Shown: positions 1 to 6,752, numbered from the stretch's first letter. The stretch is 11,847 bases of DNA from Candidatus Rokuibacteriota bacterium (GCA_016179165.1 JACORX010000116.1:1-11847), one strand, 5' to 3'. Translations and numbers: made by a program. Notes: generated from the letters alone by a model not told the origin.

Positions 1-704
1 CCAAGGAGCCGTTCAACGACAAGGCCCTCCGCAAGGCGGTGACGTTCGCCATCGACCGGAAGGAGATCCTGGAAAGGGTCGAGTTCGGCGAGGGGATCGT
101 GGGCCACGGGCCAATCTCGCCGCCGATGGGCGGCTTCTACGACCCGGCCTTCGAGACAGGCAAGAACGGCCAGTACTACGACCCCGAGCAGGCGAAGGCC
201 TGGATGAAGCAGGCCAAGTACGACGGCCGGGAGGTCCTTTACCTGAGCGGCAACGCCGGCACGGGGCCACGCCAGGCCGAGGTGATCCAGGCCCAGCTCG
301 CGAAGATCGGCATCAAGGTCAAGATCGAGCTGGCAGACTTCCCGACTTTCCGCCGCCGCTGGTTCCAGGAGCGGCAGTGGGACCTTGTGCAGGTCCAGTG
401 GGACGCCGACCTCGACCCCGACGAGACGCTCTACCCCGAGCTCCACTCGGGGGAGACGTGGAACGCCGGCAAGTGGGTGAACAAGGACTTCGACCTCGCG
501 GTGGAGCTGGCGCGAGCGGAGAACGACTTCAAGAAGCGGAAGAAGCACTACGAGGACTCCGTGCTGGCGATCCTGGAGGACGCGCCCGTCACCGTCCTCC
601 TGCACGTCAACGAGCAGAAGATCTTCCACAAGTACGTCAAGGGCTTCCAGATGATCCCGGCCGGGCTCATCGACATGCACCGGGTCTGGCTCGACAAGGC
701 GTGA
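1..704 (+). CDS. ABC transporter solute-binding protein, family 5 (peptide/nickel type), C-terminal part
   Basis: The gene is already open at the left edge (frame starts at base 3) and ends with TGA at 702-704, leaving about 233 residues. The opening PFNDKALRKAVTFAIDRKEI matches the family 5 (DppA/OppA-like) signature in which a PF-D-VR-A--YAIDR segment precedes the C-terminal lobe. Further family-like stretches are EQAKAWMKQA (residue-pair helix), AEVIQAQLAKIGIKVKIE (start of the lobe II sheet) and WDLVQVQWDADLDPDE. Such proteins bind oligopeptides or other solutes in the periplasm and pass them to an ABC permease. The family's full length is about 500-550 residues, so the signal peptide and lobe I lie outside the window. 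No permease or ATPase gene follows on this strand, so its partners are either upstream or elsewhere. The ligand cannot be told from this part. Confidence 0.9.
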   Translation, partial: KEPFNDKALRKAVTFAIDRKEILERVEFGEGIVGHGPISPPMGGFYDPAFETGKNGQYYDPEQAKAWMKQAKYDGREVLYLSGNAGTGPRQAEVIQAQLAKIGIKVKIELADFPTFRRRWFQERQWDLVQVQWDADLDPDETLYPELHSGETWNAGKWVNKDFDLAVELARAENDFKKRKKHYEDSVLAILEDAPVTVLLHVNEQKIFHKYVKGFQMIPAGLIDMHRVWLDKA

Positions 705-710
705 GAGCGG

Positions 711-743
711 GGCGCGGGCGGGGCGGCCGCTGCCGCCCGCGCC
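711..743 (+). terminator. GC-rich hairpin 6 nt after the ABC binding-protein stop
   Basis: Arms GGCGCGGGCGG (711-721) and CCGCCCGCGCC (733-743) pair perfectly over 11 bp around an 11-nt loop, starting 6 nt after the TGA. There is no T tract after the stem on either strand, so it would be an I-shaped intrinsic terminator or an RNA 3'-end stabiliser. Its position directly after the stop is the main argument. Confidence 0.5.
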
Positions 744-1138
744 TCCAACCTCTCGCAATCGGTGCACGCTATGCGGCGGTGTGGAAGATGATGCCGAGCG
801 TGTGGCGGTGGCCTTCGATCAGACGGCTCGCACCGTGGCGCATGTTCTCGCGGTAGCAGCCGCGGGCGCAGGCGAGGGGACGGTTGCGCGTGGTGATGGC
901 GACGGCCTCGCCCTGCTCCGAGACAGGCGCGGCCGGCAGCGTCGTCACATCTCCCCTTGACATGCCTCCGAGGCGGCGCTATACGCTCGGCTCACACTAG
1001 AAGGGGTGGCTGAGTAACGCGCTGCGGCGTCTTCGGTCGTCTGCCGGGAGCGGGCCCTCAGATCGCCTGCGCGTCGTGCCGATCCGAGCCTTATGCGCGC
1101 GCTGAGTCACGGAGATTCCAGTCCCAGGGAGGTGCGAG
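744..1138. other. Intergenic region and TRAP operon leader
   Basis: No convincing gene lies between the ABC binding-protein hairpin and the TRAP operon. A 64-codon minus-strand reading frame (769-963) starts with ATG at 963 but its Shine-Dalgarno-like GGAGG is only 1 nt from that codon, and its translation (segments such as PLACARGCYRENMRHGASRL) matches nothing I recognise. It also lies under the forward -35 box, so I treat it as unproven. The right part (about 992-1138) is the predicted 5' leader of the TRAP operon, roughly 145 nt long and GC-rich, in which I see no known riboswitch. Confidence 0.6.
957..985 (+). promoter_or_regulatory. Sigma70-type promoter of the TRAP operon with palindromic spacer
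   Basis: A perfect -35 box TTGACA (957-962), a 17-bp spacer (963-979) and a -10 box TATACG (980-985; 4 of 6 consensus) point to the TRAP binding-protein gene. The start of transcription would be near 992, giving a leader of about 145 nt. Inside the spacer lies the palindrome GCCTC-C-GAGGC (964-974), well placed to be an operator where a repressor would block RNA polymerase. The regulator is not encoded nearby. Confidence 0.65.
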
Positions 1139-2176
1139 ATGACCCGAGCCCGACTGTCCGGCGTAGCCAGAGCGATGGCCGCCGCCTGCTTGGCCGCGAC
1201 CGCGATGGGTGTCGCCACGCCAGCATTCGCCCAGACGGTGGTCTTTAACCACAACATCTTCGGCCCGCCTCGCGCGGTCACGGCCGGCATCGAAGCGATC
1301 GCGGAGTTCTACAAGAAGGAATCGAACGGCGCCTTCGAGATCAAGATCGCCTACGGCGCCGCCCTCGGGCCGGAACGGCAGGCGCCGGAGTCCATCAAGA
1401 CCCGCGGCTATGAAGGCGCACAAATGTGCGCCGGCTACTACCCGAACAAGTTTCCGCTGCTCTCCGCGATGGAGCTGCCCTTCCTGGCGCCCCGGCGCAC
1501 GGAGGATCGCGCGAAGGTGGACCACGCCTTCCTGAACCACCCGCTGATCGTCAAGGAAATGGCCGACCGCTGGAACATCAAGTATCTCGGGCCGACCTTC
1601 CTTCCCGCCTACGAGTTCATGGGGAACAAGCGGATCGCGACCGCCAACGACATGAAGGGCGTGAAGATGCGCATCTCCGGTCTGAACGGCAAGGCGCTGC
1701 AGGCCTTCGGCGCGGTGCCGACGATGGTGACGGCGCCCGAGAGTTACACCGCGCTGGAGCGCGGCACGATCGACAGCTTGGGATTCCCGTATGCGTACAC
1801 CTTCGGCGCCTACAAGTCGTACGAGGTCTCGAAGTACGTGACCGAAGGCATGGCCATGAGCGGCTTCATGTGCTTCCAGGGCACGAGTCTGGACGCGTGG
1901 AACAAGCTGCCCGCCGCCCTGACAGCGAAGCTGCCCCAGGCCCAGCAGCTCGCGACGGTCGCGCTGCTCAAGGCCTACAAGGCGGAAGACGAGAAGTGGA
2001 TTCCCATCTTCAAGCAACGGCTCGAGGTGACCCCGTTCCCTCCGGAGGAGCGCGCCAAGCTGGCCGCGGGCGCCAACGAGATCTGGGAGGCGTGGGTGAA
2101 GGAGCAGGAGGCCGCAGGCCGCCCCGGGCGGGAGATATTGAACTTCATCAAGTCAGAGGTGGCGAAGTACAAGTGA
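1139..2176 (+). CDS. TRAP transporter periplasmic substrate-binding protein, DctP family
   Basis: This 345-residue protein captures a carboxylate-bearing solute in the periplasm and delivers it to the two permease subunits encoded just downstream. The start is fixed by the Shine-Dalgarno GGAGGTG (1128-1134) 4 nt before ATG. Residues 1-31 are a Sec signal peptide ending in TPAFA before Q32. The DctP signature follows: an Arg in GVKMRISG (R178), the usual carboxylate-clamping residue, and ESYTALERGTIDS (201-213), equivalent to the family's E-Y-ALQ-G-VDG segment before the hinge. Length is normal for the family (about 330-345). It is the first gene of a three-gene operon, 20 nt before the small permease, under the promoter at 957-985. 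The ligand cannot be read from the sequence; C4-dicarboxylates, sugar acids and aromatic acids are all known for the family. Confidence 0.95.
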   Translation: MTRARLSGVARAMAAACLAATAMGVATPAFAQTVVFNHNIFGPPRAVTAGIEAIAEFYKKESNGAFEIKIAYGAALGPERQAPESIKTRGYEGAQMCAGYYPNKFPLLSAMELPFLAPRRTEDRAKVDHAFLNHPLIVKEMADRWNIKYLGPTFLPAYEFMGNKRIATANDMKGVKMRISGLNGKALQAFGAVPTMVTAPESYTALERGTIDSLGFPYAYTFGAYKSYEVSKYVTEGMAMSGFMCFQGTSLDAWNKLPAALTAKLPQAQQLATVALLKAYKAEDEKWIPIFKQRLEVTPFPPEERAKLAAGANEIWEAWVKEQEAAGRPGREILNFIKSEVAKYK

Positions 2177-2196
2177 TCTAGCCCGAGGGGCTGGAC

Positions 2197-2790
2197 GTGT
2201 ACGAGCTCGGCATTCTCCTGGTGGTCGTCGGCGTCATGATGGTCGTGACGACGGCGACCGCCGCCTTCGTCGGCCCTGCGCTGCGGCTGCTCGAATACGC
2301 GCTGCTCTGCGGCTCCGTCGTGGTCATCCTGTTCGTGATGGTCTTCGTCGGGGCCGAGGTCGTGATGCGCTATGCGTTCAATGCGCCCATTCCCGGGCAT
2401 CTCGAAGGCTCGGAGCTGCTGCTGCCGATCATCGTCTTCCTGGCGCTGTCCTACACGCAGGCGACGCACGGACATGTCGGCATGGATCTGGTGCTCGACG
2501 CGCTGGCGCCCGCAGCGCGGCGCTATGCCACGATGGGGACGCTGCTGATCAGCATGCTGCTCTGCTCCATCCTGGCCTACTTCAGCTTCAAGCACGCGTA
2601 CCGGCTCTGGGCGTACGACGACGTCACCATGACACCGCCGTACTTTCCCACGTGGCCGTCGGGGGCGGCGATCACGCTCGGGTACGCCCTGATCTCGATC
2701 AGGATGTATCTGCAGCTTCTGAACATTGCCGATCCCGGGCGTTTCCCCGCGTACGCGCCCGTGGGCGGCGACCTGCACGTGGTCGAGTAG
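2197..2790 (+). CDS. TRAP transporter small permease, DctQ family, with extra N-terminal helix
   Basis: This is the small membrane subunit of the TRAP system, which pairs with the large permease. It is 197 residues from a GTG start at 2197, preceded by GAGGGG at a 6-nt spacing. Five hydrophobic stretches are visible: about 4-26, 31-58, 72-94, 110-132 and 152-176. The usual DctQ protein has four helices and about 160-180 residues; the first helix (LGILLVVVGVMMVV onward) looks like an addition. Family-like features are the MRYAFNAPIPGHLEGSELLLP segment (residues about 53-74), corresponding to the R-F-N-P--W-EE motif, followed by HGHVGMDL. A start at one of the later ATGs (2236 or 2239) would shorten but not remove helix 1. 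It lies 20 nt after the binding protein and 12 nt before the large permease, so the three are co-transcribed. Confidence 0.9.
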   Translation: MYELGILLVVVGVMMVVTTATAAFVGPALRLLEYALLCGSVVVILFVMVFVGAEVVMRYAFNAPIPGHLEGSELLLPIIVFLALSYTQATHGHVGMDLVLDALAPAARRYATMGTLLISMLLCSILAYFSFKHAYRLWAYDDVTMTPPYFPTWPSGAAITLGYALISIRMYLQLLNIADPGRFPAYAPVGGDLHVVE

Positions 2791-2802
2791 GGAAAGGCCG
2801 CC

Positions 2803-4101
2803 GTGGAACCGGTCTCCCTCGGGATCCTCTCGCTCGCGGCCCTGACGCTGCTCCTGTTCTCGGGCGTGCGGATCGCCTTCGCCACCGCCCTGTGCGGGTT
2901 CCTGGGGTTATGGATGCTGCGCGGCTACGATCCGGCCGCGGCGCTGTCGGCCACGTCCATCATCGGCCACCTGACGAACTACAATCTGCTGGTCCTGCCG
3001 CTCTTCATCCTGATGGGCTTCTTCGCCTATCACGCCGGCATCACGCGCGACCTCTACTGGGCGGCGCGGCAATGGTGCGGCCATCTGCCCGGCGGCCTCG
3101 CCATCGCGACGATCCTGGGCGCGGCCGGCTTCGCGGCGGCCTGCGGCGCCTCGACGGCCTCGGCGGCGGTGATGGGCCGCGTCGCCTTGCCGGAGCTCAA
3201 GAAGTACGGCTACGACGACAGGGTCTCCACCGGCTGTGTCGCCGCCGGCGGCACCATGGCGACGATGATTCCGCCCTCTGTGCTGATGGTCGTCTACGGC
3301 TTCATCGCCGAACAATCGATCGGCGCCCTGCTCCTGGCGGGCATCCTCCCGGGGCTCCTGGAGGCGGTGAGCTACTCGATCATGCTGCTCGTGCGCTTCC
3401 GTCTCAATCCCGCGCTGGGACCGCCGATCCGCGGCATCACGTGGCCGGACCGCTTCCGGTCCCTGACGGGTGTCTGGGGCTTGATCGTCCTGATCGTGCA
3501 CGTGATGGGCGGCATCTACAGCGGCGTGGCCACGCCGACCGAGGCGGCCGGCGTCGGCGCGTTGGGCGCGTGCGCGATGGCGCTGCCGCGGCTCACCGGG
3601 CGGAAGTTCTGGGGGGCCGTGGTCGAAACGGCGAGAGCCTCGTCCCTGATCTTCGCCATCGTCGCAGGCGTTCTGATCTACGTCCATTTCCTCGGCTTCA
3701 CCGGCATGCCGGGCGCGGTGGCGGCATTCATCGCGACGCTCGACGCGCCGCCGATGGTCGTGCTGATCGGCATCCTGGCGCTCTATCTCGTCCTGGGCAT
3801 GTTCCTGGATGGGATCGGCATGATCTTGTTGACGGTGCCGATCATCCTGCCGACGATCCAGCATCTGGGAATCCACCCCATCGTCTTCGGCGTCCTCGTC
3901 ATCCGCATGGTCGAGATCGGCCTCATCACGCCGCCGGTCGGCCTCAACGGGTACGTGCTGAGAGGCGTCGCCCCGAACGTCTCGATGGGGGACATGTTCC
4001 GCGGGTGCGGCTGGTTCGACTTCGACGACGTCATCAACGTCGGCATCCTGCTCGCCTTCCCGCAGATCATCCTGCTGATCCCCCAGACCATGATCCGGTA
4101 G
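2803..4101 (+). CDS. TRAP transporter large permease, DctM family
   Basis: The 432-residue large permease forms the ion-coupled (usually sodium) transport path of the TRAP system in the inner membrane. Family motifs are clear: LPLFILMG (65-72), GASTASAAVMG (115-125), a PPS turn in ATMIPPSVLMVVYG (153-166), GVATPTEAAGVGA, GMFLDGIGMILLTVPI and ITPPVGLNG (375-383). The duplicated pair of PPS/TPPVG re-entrant segments is typical of the family. Translation begins with GTG at 2803, 12 nt after the small permease stop; GGAAAGG (2791-2797) serves as the ribosome site. Length is normal (about 425-435) and it is hydrophobic throughout. It is the last gene of the operon, with a hairpin terminator 96 nt downstream. 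A large overlapping reading frame in another phase (2652-4145) is a GC-skew shadow. Confidence 0.96.
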   Translation: MEPVSLGILSLAALTLLLFSGVRIAFATALCGFLGLWMLRGYDPAAALSATSIIGHLTNYNLLVLPLFILMGFFAYHAGITRDLYWAARQWCGHLPGGLAIATILGAAGFAAACGASTASAAVMGRVALPELKKYGYDDRVSTGCVAAGGTMATMIPPSVLMVVYGFIAEQSIGALLLAGILPGLLEAVSYSIMLLVRFRLNPALGPPIRGITWPDRFRSLTGVWGLIVLIVHVMGGIYSGVATPTEAAGVGALGACAMALPRLTGRKFWGAVVETARASSLIFAIVAGVLIYVHFLGFTGMPGAVAAFIATLDAPPMVVLIGILALYLVLGMFLDGIGMILLTVPIILPTIQHLGIHPIVFGVLVIRMVEIGLITPPVGLNGYVLRGVAPNVSMGDMFRGCGWFDFDDVINVGILLAFPQIILLIPQTMIR

Positions 4102-4196
4102 CCGGCGCCGCCTCGAGGAAGCAGGGGAAGCGTAGCTGTAACTAGCTGAACTATTTGGCGAACACATCGTCATGACTGAGACCGGGCATTGCTCAG

Positions 4197-4223
4197 AAAA
4201 TCGCTGGGCAAGTGCCCGATTTT
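4197..4223. terminator. Bidirectional intrinsic terminator between convergent units
   Basis: AAAATC (4197-4202) pairs with GATTTT (4218-4223), and GGGC (4206-4209) with GCCC (4214-4217), around the loop AAGT, with a 3-nt bulge on the left arm. Read either way, the stem ends in TTTT. It lies 96 nt after the large permease stop and 92 nt after the aldolase stop, the midpoint of the convergent gap, as expected for a terminator serving both units. Confidence 0.65.
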
Positions 4224-4235
4224 CATACGGTAGGG

Positions 4236-4250
4236 TGGGCCGAAGGCCCA
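4236..4250. repeat. Second small palindrome in the convergent gap
   Basis: TGGGCC (4236-4241) and GGCCCA (4245-4250) form a perfect 6-bp stem with a GAA triloop, 12 nt after the main terminator hairpin. It is embedded in a TAGGGTGGGCC context that reminds me of intergenic palindromic repeat units seen in several proteobacteria. With one copy in view I cannot call it a repeat family; it may simply add a second termination stem. Confidence 0.35.
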
Positions 4251-4314
4251 TGCGCGTTTACGTCATCTACGCTCTGACGGCCGGGCCACGGCGAGCCTCC
4301 ACATCCCGCCCAGC

Positions 4315-5079
4315 TCACACAAGCGTCTTGAGCTCGTCGAGCTGGCGGCGGACCCCGGCGATCATCGACGCAAGGTCCGACGTGAGCATGATGAGGTCGA
4401 AGCCGCGCTTCACCGCGCCGGCCGCGAAGGCCGCGCTCGCGCAATGCATACACGCCTTGATGCCGTGCGTGTGCGCCGTATCGCGGATCTTGTCGCACGC
4501 GGCCACGTGCACCGGATCGGTCTTGTCGGGGCCGGGCGGCAGGCCCAGCGCGAACGACAGGTCGGCGGGACCGATGTAGACGGCGTCGAGCCCCGGCGTG
4601 GCGCAGATGGCGTCCAGGTTGGCGAGTCCTTCCTTCGTCTCGACCATGGCCATGACGACGATCTCGTCGTTGGCCTTGGCCACGTAGTCGGCGCCGCCGT
4701 AGTGCACGGCGCGCACCGGCCCGGACGAGCGCATGCCCACCGGCGGATAGCGGCAGGCGGCCACCGCCTTCGCCGCGTCCTCGGCGGTGTTGATCAAGGG
4801 CACGATGATGGCATAGGCACCCAGGTCCAGCGCCTTCAAGATGGTCGCGGGGTCGTTCCACGGCACCCGCACCACCGGCACCGTGTCGGTCTGCGAGATC
4901 GCCTGCAGCATCGGCCAGAGATCGCTCATGTCGGTCGTCCCGTGCTGCATGTCCACGACCAAGGCGTCGAAACCCTGGCGGGCCATCACCTCGGCGGTGA
5001 ACCCATGGGACACCGAGAGCCAGCCCATGGTGACCCATCGCCCGTCGCGCCACATCTGCTTGATCCTGTTCGGTCGCAC
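4315..5079 (-). CDS. HpcH/HpaI family aldolase (2-oxo-3-deoxy acid / 4-hydroxy-2-oxo acid aldolase type)
   Basis: This class II, metal-dependent aldolase family reversibly splits 4-hydroxy-2-oxo acids into pyruvate (or an analogue) and an aldehyde. I place the start at GTG 5079 because CACCTC at 5085-5090 (GAGGTG on the gene strand) gives a 5-nt spacing; the frame stays open to 5139 but that extension looks non-coding. The 254 residues fit the family (about 250-265). Catalytic features align closely with E. coli HpaI numbering: D43 and H46 (VDMQHG) for the D42/H45 dyad, R71 (VVRVP) for R70, and metal ligands E147 (MVET) and D173 (GPADLS). The residue before the catalytic His is Gln rather than the Glu of HpaI. 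It follows exonuclease III by 63 nt and may be read through from it. Its natural substrate is unknown. Confidence 0.92.
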   Translation of the reverse strand: MRPNRIKQMWRDGRWVTMGWLSVSHGFTAEVMARQGFDALVVDMQHGTTDMSDLWPMLQAISQTDTVPVVRVPWNDPATILKALDLGAYAIIVPLINTAEDAAKAVAACRYPPVGMRSSGPVRAVHYGGADYVAKANDEIVVMAMVETKEGLANLDAICATPGLDAVYIGPADLSFALGLPPGPDKTDPVHVAACDKIRDTAHTHGIKACMHCASAAFAAGAVKRGFDLIMLTSDLASMIAGVRRQLDELKTLV

Positions 5080-5084
5080 TGTCG

Positions 5085-5090
5085 CACCTC
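5085..5090 (-). promoter_or_regulatory. Ribosome binding site deciding the aldolase GTG start
   Basis: GAGGTG on the minus strand lies 5 nt before the GTG codon at 5077-5079. No comparable site precedes the upstream in-frame ATG at 5139, so this site selects the shorter protein, whose N-terminus (RPNRIKQMWRDGR) also matches the usual start of HpcH/HpaI proteins. Confidence 0.65.
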
Positions 5091-5142
5091 GCGTTGTGGG
5101 ATATCCGGTCGCCCGGCAAGCGCGGGAAGCGTAGCACACCCG

Positions 5143-5907
5143 TCACCCGAGCTCGAGCGTGACGGGACAGTGGTCCGAGCCCTGGACGTGGGGCAGGATC
5201 CCGGCGGCCTTGACCCGCCCGCGCAGCTCGTCCGAGACGAAGAAGTAGTCGATGCGCCAGCCGACGTTCCGCGCCCGTGCGCCTACCCGTCGCATGTCCC
5301 ACCAGGTGTAGTGACCCGGCTCGCTCACGAAGATCCGGAAGGTATCGTGGTAACCGTGGGCGACGAACCTCGACACCCACGCCCGCTCGACAGGCATGAA
5401 GCCCGGGCTCTTCGCGTTCTCCTTGGGGCGCGCGAGGTCGATCTCGGTATGCGCCGTGTTGACGTCGCCGCACACGATGACGCCCTTACCCGCTGAACGG
5501 AGTCTCTCCGTAAGCGCCAGGAACTCGTCGTAGAAGGCAAGCTTGTGGGCGAGGCGCTCCGGGCCCATGCCGCTGTTGGGGAAATAGACATTGAAGAGGT
5601 GGAAGTCGGGATACTCGGCGTGGACAATTCGCCCCTCGGCGTCCAGGACCGGCACGCCGAAGGCCGTGGCGACCGCGAGCGGCTCGGGCTTGCTGAAGGT
5701 CGCCACGCCGGAGTACCCCTTCTTCTCGGCCACGCTCCAGTACGATCGATAGCCCTCGAGGTCCCTCATCTCCGGCGTGATCTGGTCCGCCTGGATCTTG
5801 GTCTCCTGGACGCAAAGCACGTCGGGGCTCGAAGCGGCGACAAACTCCAGCAGCCCCTTCTTCCAGGCCGCGCGGATACCGTTTACGTTCCAGGAGATGA
5901 GCTTCAA
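5143..5907 (-). CDS. xth: Exodeoxyribonuclease III (AP endonuclease, Xth family)
   Basis: This Mg-dependent repair nuclease cuts DNA at abasic sites and removes 3' blocking groups and nucleotides from duplex DNA. All endonuclease/exonuclease/phosphatase fold catalytic residues are visible: N7 (SWNVNG), E35 (CVQETK), Y108 (FNVYFPN), D148 and N150 (GDVNTAH), D220 (WRIDYFFVS) and D245-H246 (GSDHCPV). Length is 254, normal for the short Xth type. The start is TTG at 5905-5907, which yields the canonical N-terminus (M)KLISWNVNGIRA; GGAGG lies 10 nt upstream. This TTG overlaps the TGA of a 66-codon frame upstream in the arrangement TTGA, suggesting coupled translation if that frame is real. The aldolase gene follows 63 nt downstream. 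Confidence 0.97.
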   Translation of the reverse strand: MKLISWNVNGIRAAWKKGLLEFVAASSPDVLCVQETKIQADQITPEMRDLEGYRSYWSVAEKKGYSGVATFSKPEPLAVATAFGVPVLDAEGRIVHAEYPDFHLFNVYFPNSGMGPERLAHKLAFYDEFLALTERLRSAGKGVIVCGDVNTAHTEIDLARPKENAKSPGFMPVERAWVSRFVAHGYHDTFRIFVSEPGHYTWWDMRRVGARARNVGWRIDYFFVSDELRGRVKAAGILPHVQGSDHCPVTLELG

Positions 5908-6104
5908 CCGAGGAGGGCCTCCGGGACGTCCACGACCTTGGCACGCAGGTACTCGCCCAGGCTCTTGGCCTGAGGGTCGCTCCGCGTCGAGGCCGACACG
6001 CCCTCACCGAGCAAGCGCTGGATCACGAAGTTGACCGCCCGGAGGATGTTCGGGGTCGGGTCTTGCAGCACGACATCAGGCACCCAGGACTGGGCCGGCC
6101 GCAA
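5904..6104 (-). CDS. Possible small protein overlapping the exonuclease III start
   Basis: A minus-strand frame of 66 codons ends with TGA at 5904-5906, sharing bases with the TTG start of exonuclease III. The frame opens directly after a stop codon with TTG at 6104; GTG codons at residues 8 and 12 are alternative starts, and none has a clear Shine-Dalgarno, so the 5' end is uncertain. The translation has a plausible helix (NILRAVNFVIQRLLGEG) and a charged tail (QAKSLGEYLRAKVVDVPEALLG). I do not recognise it. It could be a small cytosolic protein, the remnant of a longer gene, or a chance frame. The stop/start overlap and the GGAGG within its last codons, which would serve exonuclease III, are its best support. 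Confidence 0.4.
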   Translation of the reverse strand: MRPAQSWVPDVVLQDPTPNILRAVNFVIQRLLGEGVSASTRSDPQAKSLGEYLRAKVVDVPEALLG

Positions 6105-6151
6105 TCAACCGGGTCCTCAAATGTAGGAATGCGAGACCTTACTTCGGCGCG

Positions 6152-6730
6152 CTAGTCGCGGCCCATGGTATGGAACTCGCGGTTGGGCTTCATGTCAGCC
6201 AGATTGGCCATGCGGTTGGACAGGTTGAAGAAGGCCGCGACGGCGCCGATGTCCCAGATGTCCGAGTCCGTGAAACCGTGCTCGCGCAGGCGCTCGAAGT
6301 CCTTCCCCTCGATCTCTCCGGAGCGCTCCGTCACCTTGACCGCGAAGTCGAGCATGGCGCGCTGGCGCGGCGTGACATCCGCCGCGCGGTAATTGGCGCT
6401 GATCTGGTCGGCAAGCACCGGGTTCTTGCTGAGGATGCGGAGCGCCGCGCCGTGGGCCACGGTGCAGTAGGTGCAGTTGTTGACGCGGCTCACCGCCAGC
6501 ACGATCATCTCGCGCTCGGCGCGTGAGAGCCCCGAAGGGCCCTTCATCAGCACGTCGTAGTAGTGGAAGAAGGCGCGGAAGTGCTCCGGCTTGTAGCCGT
6601 AGGCCAGGAAGACGTTGGGCGTGAAGCCCGCCTTGGCGGTGTTGGCCTCGACCACCTTCCGAATGTCTTCCGGAAGCGTCTCGGGCGCGGGCACGGGAAA
6701 GCGGCTGATCGGCGACGCGTCATCGGTCAT
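6152..6730 (-). CDS. Peroxidase-related AhpD-like carboxymuconolactone decarboxylase family protein
   Basis: This 192-residue cytosolic protein belongs to the AhpD-like fold, in the group usually named uncharacterised peroxidase-related enzyme. The active-site pattern is intact: E74, C86, C89 and H93 in EREMIVLAVSRVNNCTYCTVAHG reproduce the E118-C130-C133-H137 spacing of mycobacterial AhpD. The position of AhpD H132 is Tyr (Y88) here. The redox CxxC suggests peroxide reduction or thiol chemistry; the electron partner is unknown. The start ATG at 6728-6730 is preceded by GAGGAG at about 9 nt. It lies 84 nt after the Tim44-domain gene, and a perfect 17-bp inverted repeat occupies that gap, so it may be separately expressed. 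A cofactor-independent decarboxylase role is possible from the family name but less likely with the CxxC. Confidence 0.92.
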   Translation of the reverse strand: MTDDASPISRFPVPAPETLPEDIRKVVEANTAKAGFTPNVFLAYGYKPEHFRAFFHYYDVLMKGPSGLSRAEREMIVLAVSRVNNCTYCTVAHGAALRILSKNPVLADQISANYRAADVTPRQRAMLDFAVKVTERSGEIEGKDFERLREHGFTDSDIWDIGAVAAFFNLSNRMANLADMKPNREFHTMGRD

Positions 6731-6752
6731 GACGGCACTCTCCTCGAGGGTG

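Noticed and set aside
1001..1035. GGGGTGGCTGAGTAAC resembling the D-arm of a Leu/Ser tRNA
   Set aside because: No anticodon arm, T-arm (GGTTCRA) or acceptor pairing follows, so it is not a tRNA.
2652..4145. A 497-codon plus-strand frame over the large permease
   Set aside because: It is the GC-rich shadow of the DctM gene: Arg/Asp/His/Pro-rich, no motifs, while the overlapping phase gives a textbook large permease.
2908..4251. A 447-codon minus-strand frame opposite the large permease
   Set aside because: Composition is dominated by Asp, Arg, His and Gln, as expected for the antisense of a hydrophobic GC-rich gene; no recognisable domain.
4172..4579. 135-codon plus-strand frame starting in the convergent gap
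   Set aside because: It runs through the terminator and into the antisense of the aldolase 3' end, with no ribosome site or family similarity.
4125..5135. 12-mer GGGAAGCGTAGC repeated at 4125-4136 and 5124-5135, flanking the aldolase gene
   Set aside because: A few 12-mer repeats are expected by chance in a 12-kb GC-rich window, and nothing else suggests an insertion boundary.
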